In this document: positions 1 to 4,885 of the stretch, one piece after another
Layout of the letters: each line of letters begins with the position of its first letter
Position numbering within the stretch: the first letter of the stretch is position 1
Assembly: GCA_035258565.1 (NCBI GenBank)
Contig: DATFXF010000174.1
Span: 1-10,877, forward strand
Length of the DNA stretch: 10,877 nt
Direction of reading: 5' to 3'
Source of the DNA: DATFXF01 sp035258565
Lineage (GTDB): Bacteria > Acidobacteriota > Terriglobia > Acidiferrales > UBA7541
Program-made: the position numbers and the translations under genes
Notes under the pieces: model-generated
What the model was told of the DNA's origin: nothing
Database searches by the model: none
The model's input: only the letters and a program-made list of their open reading frames with translations

Positions 1-2
1 AC

Positions 3-410
3 AGCCGGTTCCGGTTCCCCGGCTGGGTGGACTACACTCGGATGCCCGAGTACCTGGCAATGGCCGACATCGTGGTCAGTGCGTCCGCCGACGAGCAACA
101 GTCCCGCATGTACCTGGAGGCACAGGCCACAGCGAGAGTGCTTGTGGCCAGTGACATTCCAGCGGCGCGGGAGCTCGTGGAACACAACCACACAGGACTC
201 CTCTTCCGCAAAGAGAATACCGACGACCTCGCTGCACAAATCACGCGTGCCGCCCGAAGTCCTGAGTTGCGAGTCCGAATTGGTGGGAACGCGCGGCAAC
301 GAGCGGAGGTTCATTCAATCGATCGTGTGGCCAGGCAGTTTGCCGCTGAACTGTCCGTGGTCGTCGAACGGAGCAGGCAGCTGAAGTCGGCAGGTTTGGC
401 CGGCGGCTGA
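3..410 (+). CDS. Glycosyltransferase family 4 (GT-B), C-terminal part, truncated by the window edge
   Basis: Only the C-terminal nucleotide-sugar-binding half is present. The frame is open back to base 3, so the true start lies outside the window. The visible part begins FRFPGWVDY, typical of the strand before the sugar-nucleotide pocket (F.G.V.). It continues with YLAMADIVVSAS and then E-QQSRMYL-E, an EX7E motif as in retaining GT4 enzymes, followed by EAQATARVLVASDIPAARE and TGLLF. These are the usual steps of the Glycos_transf_1 fold. The expected glycine after EAQAT is alanine, a small departure. GT4 enzymes transfer a sugar from a nucleotide donor, usually to a polysaccharide or lipid at the inner face of the membrane; the acceptor cannot be told here. 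The frame stops at TGA 408-410, and a DUF1134 remnant follows in the same frame. Confidence 0.88.
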   Translation, partial: SRFRFPGWVDYTRMPEYLAMADIVVSASADEQQSRMYLEAQATARVLVASDIPAARELVEHNHTGLLFRKENTDDLAAQITRAARSPELRVRIGGNARQRAEVHSIDRVARQFAAELSVVVERSRQLKSAGLAGG

Positions 411-575
411 TTTGGGTATCAGGGAATGGCGTATTTCGTCGGCGGTCTTGGGATGACAGTTCTTGCTGCGAATGAGATGGTGGTAGTTCCGTTTCGTTCC
501 GGCGTGGGACTGCGGCTTGGCGCCAATGTTGGCTACCTTAAGTTCACGCCGGAACCGACCTGGAATCCATTCTGA
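411..575 (+). pseudogene. C-terminal remnant of a DUF1134 (EipA-type) envelope protein
   Basis: The 54 codons after the glycosyltransferase stop, in the same frame, read as the end of a DUF1134 protein. They contain YFVGGLGMTVL, then VVPFRSGVGLRLGANVGYLK, and finish with the family's typical FTPEPTWNPF before TGA 573-575. EipA of Brucella is a periplasmic DUF1134 protein needed for envelope integrity. The N-terminal signal peptide and most of the domain are absent, so this is a deletion remnant and not a working gene. An ATG at 426 could still give a 49-residue peptide, but no good ribosome site precedes it. The match is by recognition of family motifs, not by search. Confidence 0.8.
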
Positions 576-877
576 GAAGCTCTTCGTCTTGCTGGCGTCG
601 TCTCTCCAGTGCCTTCACGCGCGGGCTGCATGATCTAGTAGAGCCGCTGAAGCCCATCGCCGAGCGTACTTTTTTCGTGAAGCAGTCAGTATGCCGGCAG
701 GTGTAGGACCCCGGTCAACCGGGTGGATTGTCCTTGTCCACTGTTGCGCCACGATCACGCCAAAAAGAAAACTGAGTTCAGGTGCTTTCACCTAGTTGAG
801 AGATGGCTAATCCGTGGCAACATAGCGTACACGCATGATTGGATTGGCTTCAGGTCAGTAGACGGGCGGGATGGCCT
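576..877. other. Intergenic stretch without a recognisable gene
   Basis: No convincing coding frame was found on either strand. A 37-codon frame on the minus strand (657-544) contains KALERRRQQDEELLR, but it overlaps the DUF1134 remnant and has no ribosome site worth naming. A short 5-bp inverted repeat (CCCGG-tcaa-CCGGG) lies near 711-724. A TTGAGA at 796-801 could be a -35 element for the mini-protein gene at 878, but no matching -10 box stands out. Confidence 0.5.
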
Positions 878-1063
878 ATGGACCCAAAAGTGCTGTTGTT
901 ATTTGCACTGTTCGCGCCAGTCCTCGTGTTGGCGACAGGCATATTTGTGGGCCGTACGGAACAGAGAGACGCGGCAAGAGGCCAACCAGGCGCCGCAACC
1001 ACTTGGGCCGTGGCTCGAAGGTCAGTGGCTGCCACCGAATCAATCACGCGCGACGCGCCGTGA
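878..1063 (+). CDS. Single-helix membrane mini-protein (61 aa)
   Basis: The function is not known. The ATG at 878 starts MDPKVLLLFALFAPVLVLAT, one hydrophobic helix of about 22 residues at the very N-terminus (residues 4-25). It is followed by a charged stretch (GRTEQRDAARGQ) and a low-complexity Ala/Ser/Thr tail. A purine-rich GGGCGGGA lies 8 to 15 bases upstream. A longer start at 839 would add an arginine-rich leader before the helix and is less likely. The helix closely resembles that of the mini-protein at 1814 (ALFAPVLVLATG against ALFAPLLLIAAG), which is the best evidence that this is a real gene. Its last 24 bases overlap the convergent pseudogene on the minus strand, so the tail after about residue 40 may be acquired sequence. 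Confidence 0.5.
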   Translation: MDPKVLLLFALFAPVLVLATGIFVGRTEQRDAARGQPGAATTWAVARRSVAATESITRDAP

Positions 1064-1291
1064 TTCCCATTCGAACTCTTCCGAAAATCGAGCGTCCCGC
1101 CTGCCCCACTCGTGCTGGTTCCCGCAAATGGGACAGCGCCAATGTCCGCCGCTATCTGGCAGGTGCTGGAGGCTGGTGCGGTCCGTTTCGACACCCGTGA
1201 ACACTGTGGCTTTTGGTTCAAGGGCGTTGCGCTGCAGCAGTTCGGCCAGTTTCGTGCTATGAATGAGGTCCTAAGTGTAAACGCGAAACAT
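1040..1291 (-). pseudogene. Zinc-ribbon-like small protein broken by an in-frame TAG
   Basis: Read on the minus strand from ATG 1289-1291 to TGA 1040-1042, this gives 84 codons with one internal TAG at codon 7 (1271-1273). The reading is MFRVYT, stop, DLIHSTKLAELLQRNALEP, then a core with FTGVETDRTSLQHLPDS, then GGHWRCPICGNQHEWGRRDARF. The pattern TGxETDxxSLxxLP followed by CPxCGxxHxW fits a small-protein type I associate with Bradyrhizobium (not checked), in which two CPxC knuckles would bind zinc. Here the first knuckle is replaced by KATVFTG, so only one CxxC pair remains. After the TAG there is no ATG or TTG start; one GTG exists (at VFTG) without a ribosome site. I infer a decayed gene. 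A sequencing error or amber readthrough is possible but less likely. Confidence 0.6.
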
Positions 1292-1387
1292 AGCGATCGA
1301 GCGTGCTGTGCTCCTGATTCCCGACGCTGCCGCATTCCAGAAGGGGCTCGCCGCCCTTCCGGTCCGAAACTACCAGGCGGGCGCGCA

Positions 1388-1645
1388 ATGATCAGCAGGA
1401 AACGACTCTTCGCCGAGGTGAAGCAGCGGGCTCCGAGAGGGCCTCGCAACAAACGCACACAGCCCGAGCCTCGCCAATACACCGTAACCGACCTCGAACG
1501 CGCACATGACCGCGTGGAGGCGGCGGAGCGTCGAGTTGAGAGCGACCATACTGATCAGCTTCACAGTCGTGCGGGGTTGGAGCGCGCTCGGCGCGAACTG
1601 CACGTCATCGAATCGGATCTCCGCACGCGGGGACTCCTCAAATGA
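1388..1645 (+). CDS. Hypothetical protein, basic N-terminus and charged helical C-terminus (85 aa)
   Basis: I do not recognise a family. Starting at ATG 1388, residues 1-30 are strongly basic (MISRKRLFAEVKQR, then PRGPRNKR). Residues 36-85 are a charged helix with heptad-like spacing (TDLERAHDRVEAAERRVES, then ERARRELHVIESDLRTRG), which suggests a short coiled coil or a soluble two-helix hairpin. A purine-rich AGGCGGG lies about 9 bases before the ATG. A longer frame back to 1112 exists but runs antisense through the zinc-ribbon pseudogene, so the ATG at 1388 is preferred. There are no membrane segments and no cysteines. The spacing to the neighbours (96 bp from the divergent pseudogene, 168 bp to the next gene) suggests a single-gene unit. 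Confidence 0.45.
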   Translation: MISRKRLFAEVKQRAPRGPRNKRTQPEPRQYTVTDLERAHDRVEAAERRVESDHTDQLHSRAGLERARRELHVIESDLRTRGLLK

Positions 1646-1682
1646 TGTGCGGGCTCTGGCCGACCCTGGGCCCCCCGCACCC

Positions 1683-1698
1683 CTGCCGATGTCGGCAG
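1683..1698. repeat. Short dyad, 7-bp arms
   Basis: CTGCCGA and TCGGCAG are perfect inverted repeats with a 2-base centre, between the helical hypothetical gene and the promoter of the mini-protein at 1814. No T-run follows, so it is not a clear terminator; it could be an operator. Confidence 0.4.
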
Positions 1699-1745
1699 CC
1701 GGTCCGTCAATACCTAGATTTCCGTGCATAGGTAACGTGTTTCAC

Positions 1746-1774
1746 TTAACTCGAAGTTCTCTCGGAGTATAATA
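1746..1774 (+). promoter_or_regulatory. Sigma-70-type promoter for the mini-protein at 1814
   Basis: TTAACT (1746-1751) and a perfect TATAAT (1769-1774) stand 17 bases apart, in a locally AT-rich stretch about 40 bases before the ATG at 1814. This is the best -10/-35 pair I found in the window. Confidence 0.55.
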
Positions 1775-1813
1775 TACAGGGAGTTCCGCCTTCCGAGTCC
1801 TGTGGGGCGGTCA

Positions 1814-1933
1814 ATGTCGTTCACGATTCTGTTCCTCATTGCCCTTTTCGCGCCGCTCCTGCTAATCGCGGCTGGCGCCGTAGTCCATGGGCCGCGTCGG
1901 GAGCCGAGACAAAATACGGAGTTACCTCCGTAA
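1814..1933 (+). CDS. Single-helix membrane mini-protein (39 aa), relative of the one at 878
   Basis: The function is not known. The frame from ATG 1814 to TAA 1931-1933 encodes MSFTILFLIALFAPLLLIAA, a single hydrophobic helix (about residues 3-25), then a short basic-polar tail (VVHGPRREPRQNTELPP). A GGGGCGG lies just upstream, and a TATAAT promoter sits about 40 bases before the start. ALFAP, the spacing of the helix and the following G and V residues all match the protein at 878, and the DNA is also alike over that stretch, so the two are probably ancient duplicates. The topology is probably a short N-terminus outside or in the membrane with a positive tail in the cytoplasm. The next gene lies 66 bases on, on the other strand. 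Confidence 0.6.
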   Translation: MSFTILFLIALFAPLLLIAAGAVVHGPRREPRQNTELPP

Positions 1934-1999
1934 GGCGGGTGCGATGCGTGCCTGCGCCAATCATGCAACTAATCGAGAGGAGGAGATGCCGCTGCTCGT

Positions 2000-2194
2000 T
2001 TAAGGGCGACGCAACTGGCTTTCCCTGACAGCCCTTTGGTACGGTTCCCGATCACTCTTGATGCGATAACCGAGCTCGCCATTGTTGGTCGGAAGCTGAC
2101 GCACAACCTCGTAGATGCCGCCAGCCGCCAACCGCTCTGCCGGGCTGGGGACCAGTTCCACTTGCTCGCCAAGTCGGAATTTGTGATCGCTCAC
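2000..2194 (-). CDS. Small soluble hypothetical protein (MSDHKF type, 64 aa)
   Basis: This protein starts at a GTG (2192-2194) and ends at 2000-2002. It reads MSDHKFRLGEQVELVPSPAE, then AAGGIYEVVRQLPTNNGEL, GYRIKSDREPYQRAVRES. The pattern (FxxGxxVxxxPS, GxYxVVRxLP, YRIKS, E..RAVRES) is one I associate with a very common small hypothetical protein of Bradyrhizobium and relatives, which looks like a compact beta-barrel (KOW or SH3-like); its function is unknown. The family begins exactly at this MSDxxxF, which decides the start even though the codon is GTG and no clear ribosome site precedes it. There are no signal peptide, membrane segments or cysteines. It is complete at the usual length. Confidence 0.75.
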   Translation of the reverse strand: MSDHKFRLGEQVELVPSPAERLAAGGIYEVVRQLPTNNGELGYRIKSDREPYQRAVRESQLRRP

Positions 2195-2310
2195 GTGAGT
2201 TAGTCCGCGTTCGTGCCTATTGGCCCGGCGCGAGAACGTTTGGTCGATGGCCGAGCTTAAGATTACCTTTCGCCCAGCTTTTTAGGCGACCTGTCGCTGC
2301 TACACCCGGA

Positions 2311-2601
2311 TCAAAATTCCATCAGCCGCCTGGCTTGCTTCCTACGACTCGGCTTCCGTTTATCGCGGTCGCTTTGGGAGGGTTCTGATTTGCGAAGGGG
2401 GTCCACCACATCACTTGGGCGGCTCGGCAGAGGGCGTATCTCGTTCGGATGCTTGGGCCGGTCTAGGGACGTAAACGGATCTATGGACAGAAGCCGGTGC
2501 AGCCATCGCCGGCTAATCTCCCTTTCGAGGTGCAATGGATAGACAGCGGGCATCAGGCTCTCCGTGAATAACAGCGGCACTAAAGGTAATCGGAAACGCA
2601 A
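2311..2601 (-). CDS. Doubtful hypothetical protein (96 aa), basic C-terminus
   Basis: I do not recognise a family. The frame runs from a TTG at 2599-2601, preceded at a good distance by GAGAGGGAAC, to TGA 2311-2313. Residues 1-25 are moderately hydrophobic, and the last 45 are rich in Pro, Ser, Arg and Lys (DKRKPSRRKQARR). An ATG at 2551-2553 would give 80 residues. Codon use is not strongly biased, which counts against it. The strong ribosome-like site is the main support. Confidence 0.28.
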   Translation of the reverse strand: MRFRLPLVPLLFTESLMPAVYPLHLEREISRRWLHRLLSIDPFTSLDRPKHPNEIRPLPSRPSDVVDPLRKSEPSQSDRDKRKPSRRKQARRLMEF

Positions 2602-2771
2602 CTAAAGTTCCCTCTCACCGGACCTAATTCGATTCCGCACTGCAGGAGACCTCTCAGCACGGCCACAATCCGAGGATCGGATGTTAGATCCTCGCGGTGA
2701 TTCGGGGCGCCTAATGGGCCAGGCGGGGCCTCAATGATGGCCGGTGTGAGACACAATTAGTTCTGGAGAGG

Positions 2772-2999
2772 ATGGCCGCTCCGCCGAAGCGATCAGCCAC
2801 GCCGCTCGCCGCCACCACGGCCGCCGCTGATCCGTAAGCTGGGCACCGACTCACCCTACGTTCGCCAACGATCACCGTCTTCGCGAACGTCATCGAGTTG
2901 GTGCCGCAAAAGTTGGGCGACCTGCCGAAGCTTCTCCCGGCTGCCCGAGCCCTGGCGCGTTTTGTGCGGTCGGCAGACCATAGACGCGCCAACCTGTAG
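2772..2999 (+). pseudogene. Possible decayed gene: one frame with an internal TAA
   Basis: After GGAGAGG, ATG 2772 opens MAAPPKRSATPLAATTAAAD and stops at TAA 2835-2837. The same frame then continues to TAG 2997-2999 and reads much like protein: ITVFANVIELVPQKLGDLP, then KLLPAARALARFVRSA. Third codon positions in the second part are mostly G or C. I do not recognise a family, and chance is a real alternative. Confidence 0.25.
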
Positions 3000-3015
3000 C
3001 GGAGCCGCCCGAATC

Positions 3016-3105
3016 ATGACTGAATATCCGCAAGCGCTTGCGGATGAGGATCTGAGCCACTCCAGGACCTCGATCTGCCACCGCATTCCCCGAAGGTCCT
3101 GGTAA
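3016..3105 (+). CDS. Possible 29-aa mini-protein just before a terminator
   Basis: ATG 3016 to TAA 3103-3105 reads MTEYPQALADEDLSHSRTSI, then CHRIPRRSW. A GGAG lies 11 bases upstream. The stop is only five bases before a terminator hairpin, as expected for the end of a transcribed unit. A perfect palindrome lies inside codons 4-10, and the last third of the frame forms a second hairpin. The alternative is that the region is a small structured RNA with no protein product. Confidence 0.3.
   Translation: MTEYPQALADEDLSHSRTSICHRIPRRSW
3026..3045. repeat. Perfect 20-bp palindrome of LacI-operator type
   Basis: ATCCGCAAGC is followed at once by its exact reverse complement. The centre, AAGCGCTT, fits the AAnCGnTT core of LacI/GalR-family operators. 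No such regulator is coded in the window. As RNA it could fold only with the centre open. Confidence 0.6.
3062..3102 (+). repeat. Inverted repeat, 9-bp stem with 23-base loop
   Basis: CCAGGACCT (3062-3070) pairs exactly with AGGTCCTGG (3094-3102). It ends just before the TAA of the 29-aa frame and eight bases before the terminator stem. Confidence 0.5.
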
Positions 3106-3110
3106 ACTTG

Positions 3111-3140
3111 GCCCCGGCCCACTAGACCGGGGCTTTCTTT
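3111..3140 (+). terminator. Rho-independent terminator
   Basis: GCCCCGG (3111-3117) and CCGGGGC (3127-3133) form a 7-bp GC stem with a 9-base loop, followed by TTTCTTT. The T-run is only on the plus-strand side, so transcription from the left is terminated here. Confidence 0.65.
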
Positions 3141-3195
3141 GCCGTTGCGTGCCGCCCCGGTACCGGGCGGAGCGTGTGCAAGGGAGTTTTTAGCT

Positions 3196-3387
3196 ATGAG
3201 TGAGCCCTCCGTACATGCGGAGATCGAGGCGATCGAGACGAAGATAAACGCTGGCCTGCAAGAAGACCCAACCGGCCAAAAGTGGAGGCTACAGCTAGAT
3301 GGCGCCCAGTGGGGCATTGTTCTCGAAGCGTTGCGGCACTACGAAGCTCAAACTGAAGGTGGCGGCACACATCCGGGGCTGAGTTAG
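3196..3387 (+). CDS. Small acidic hypothetical protein (63 aa)
   Basis: I do not recognise a named family. ATG 3196 is preceded by AAGGGAG at about ten bases, and this decides the start; an upstream start at 3139 would fall in the terminator tail. The sequence opens MSEPSVHAEIEAIETKINAG, an acidic amphipathic helix, then QKWRLQLDGAQWGIVLEAL, RHYEAQTEGGG. The two W residues and the alternating pattern suggest a compact helix-strand-helix fold; it is soluble, without cysteines. The 5' terminator isolates it from upstream transcription, so it probably has its own promoter between 3134 and 3180. Confidence 0.6.
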   Translation: MSEPSVHAEIEAIETKINAGLQEDPTGQKWRLQLDGAQWGIVLEALRHYEAQTEGGGTHPGLS

Positions 3388-3881
3388 TGAGCCTGCGTCA
3401 GCGATCCGGGGGGCCGCGGAGCAGTATCCCAAGTCACGCATTCGGCTCACCGGGGAGCTGCTAGACTGAATAGCCGCCGTTAACGGCCGCGGCGTTTGTC
3501 ACGCCGTCGGCCAAGCAGCATCTGCAAGGGAATGTCGGTGATGCGCCCGCAGCCCGCAGGCGGCGCGAATGTGCGTGTAGCCGTGGCTCTGCGCTCCGAC
3601 GCGTGCGCCAATACGAATCACGTTCCTCCCGAGATGATGGCACTAGTCCCGCCGAGGTGATCGTTAGAGCCGCTGGGACGAAGTGACCGCTTTCGGGTTT
3701 CGAATGAGGGGTAGAAAAGGGGGTACTGTGCCGACCGTGTAAGCTAACTAGCTACAATCAAAAGAATTTTTCCGATTTTCTGGCGGAGACGGAGGTACCG
3801 GCAGTCACGCGAGCCACGGTATGAGTTGATGGCCAGATAGCCATTCTGGTCTGGCTTGGGTTACGGCGGGACAGTTGCCCT
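3388..3881. other. Long intergenic stretch, no gene recognised
   Basis: All frames are broken often, and none resembles a known protein. It holds a 12-bp palindrome GCCGTTAACGGC (3476-3487), an AT-rich patch at 3738-3780 with the small dyad AGCTA-ac-TAGCT, and at 3682-3700 a GTGACCGCTTTCGGG that weakly resembles the left end of the dispersed repeat found at 7399 and 10449. Confidence 0.45.
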
Positions 3882-4037
3882 TCAAAGGAACATCCGCAGC
3901 ACCATGCTCGCCAGAACGAGGGCTAGAAGCATGAGGATCACTGCCCAAGCCAGCCCCGTGGCGGTAACGCGCTCTCGCAGGGCCCTGCTGCGGCGCTCTC
4001 GGACGGTCTCCGGTCTTCCGCGATCGTCAATCGGCAT
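3882..4037 (-). CDS. Small basic membrane protein, C-terminal helix (51 aa)
   Basis: The function is unknown. It starts at ATG 4035-4037 (MPIDDRGRPETVRERRSRAL) with a GGGGGG tract four bases upstream, and stops at TGA 3882-3884. The first 25 residues are strongly charged and mostly basic. Residues 28-50 form one hydrophobic helix (LAWAVILMLLALVLASMVLR) that ends the protein. This tail-anchored layout puts the basic part in the cytoplasm. A longer start at 4232 would add an unlikely Gly/Pro/Cys-rich leader. A 31-codon frame (MGSVYSAKWDRPVWLR...) ends ten bases upstream on the same strand and could be coupled, but I give it little weight. Confidence 0.5.
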   Translation of the reverse strand: MPIDDRGRPETVRERRSRALRERVTATGLAWAVILMLLALVLASMVLRMFL

Positions 4038-4353
4038 GACCCCCCACTTAGCCTTTCCGGTTAGGTTTGATCTTCGCACTCTCCGGGAGGGCTGTACGCA
4101 ACCAAACGGGCCGGTCCCACTTAGCAGAATACACGCTCCCCATGATTTCGGAGGATATGGGGGCGCGCTGCCGGACTGCCCGCCTTCGGAATAGCCTCCG
4201 CGCAATGCATGCCACGCGGCACAATGGTTCACGCACCGGAATGGGATCGGCCCTACGTGCCGTTATGGAACTTTCCTTCCCGACGAGGATTGAACAGTAA
4301 GTCCGAGTCTGGGATGTGATCGCAGCGATGTGATCGCAGCGGGGGTCCACGAA
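4038..4353. other. Intergenic stretch with a tandem repeat at its right end
   Basis: It separates two divergent genes and should hold both promoters. TTGAAC at 4290-4295 could be a -35 box for the gene at 4354, with its -10 falling in the tandem repeat, but the -10 match is poor. No other convincing gene is seen. Confidence 0.4.
4313..4340 (+). repeat. Two perfect tandem copies of a 14-bp unit
   Basis: GATGTGATCGCAGC occurs at 4313-4326 and again at 4327-4340, with no gap, 13 bases before the ATG at 4354. Each copy contains TGTGATCGCA, a near-palindrome around GATC. It could be a pair of protein-binding sites or simple slippage. Confidence 0.75.
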
Positions 4354-4809
4354 ATGAGTAAAACGGTAGCCGCGCTCGTCGCGTCCGGGGCTTTGCTCGC
4401 AACCATTCCTGCAATCGCCGGAGAAATGCGCGCTGAGGAAGCGCGCAAGTTCGTCGTGGATAATTTGTTCTCGTTCACTTGCTTTGAAGGGACCACCGGA
4501 GAGGGGCGGGTCAATGCCGATGGTTCAGTTGTGGGTACGATCCGGCTTGCGGGCAGCGGGCCCACTCGCTTCGCGAGTCTCCCTCCCGGAACGCTGCGCG
4601 TCAGGGGTGAAGTCATTTGCGCTTCCATACGGGGTATTCCGTTGGAGCCCTGCTTTGACCTTGACCGAACCGGAGCGCAAAGCTTCCGCGGTTCACTGGC
4701 TGGAATGAGCTTCGCGTTCTGCCGGTTCACGAAGCAGCCCAGTCGGCCTGGGATGGCTAGTACAGCACCGCTTTCCATTCAACCGACCGCCGCCTCAAGC
4801 CGCCACTGA
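4354..4809 (+). CDS. Secreted hypothetical protein with four cysteines (151 aa)
   Basis: The family is not recognised with certainty; it resembles small periplasmic proteins of Hyphomicrobiales. Starting at ATG 4354, residues 1-23 are a classic signal peptide (MSKTVAALVASGALLATIPA, then IAG) with a likely cut after AIA or AIAG. The mature part has Cys43, Cys89, Cys100 and Cys123, an even number that suggests two disulfides in the periplasm. Short beta-rich segments follow (GRVNADGSVVGTIRL, LRVRGEVICASIRG). The last 27 residues (QPSRPGMASTAPLS...) are Pro/Ser/Thr-rich and look disordered. A GTG at 4330 in the same frame would only lengthen the leader and lies inside the tandem repeat. The DUF2778 gene converges on it, 76 bases away, with no clear terminator between. 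Confidence 0.68.
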   Translation: MSKTVAALVASGALLATIPAIAGEMRAEEARKFVVDNLFSFTCFEGTTGEGRVNADGSVVGTIRLAGSGPTRFASLPPGTLRVRGEVICASIRGIPLEPCFDLDRTGAQSFRGSLAGMSFAFCRFTKQPSRPGMASTAPLSIQPTAASSRH

Positions 4810-4885
4810 GCGCCGGAGCGGCAGCGGTGATCCGACCGATACGGAACGAGCCAGTGCCGACCGTGATTGCTGTGCCGAAAACACG

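Noticed and set aside
850..1482. A 210-codon minus-strand frame
   Set aside because: It overlaps the better supported zinc-ribbon pseudogene in another frame of the same strand and has no recognisable protein features.
1985..2002. GAGGAGGAG followed by an ATG and five codons (MPLLV)
   Set aside because: It looks like a strong ribosome site but leads to nothing and lies at the 3' end of the opposite gene; chance is likely.
2711..3317. Minus-strand frames at 2711-2992 and 2856-3317
   Set aside because: They run antisense across the terminator and the 3196 gene, are Arg/Ser-rich and resemble no family.
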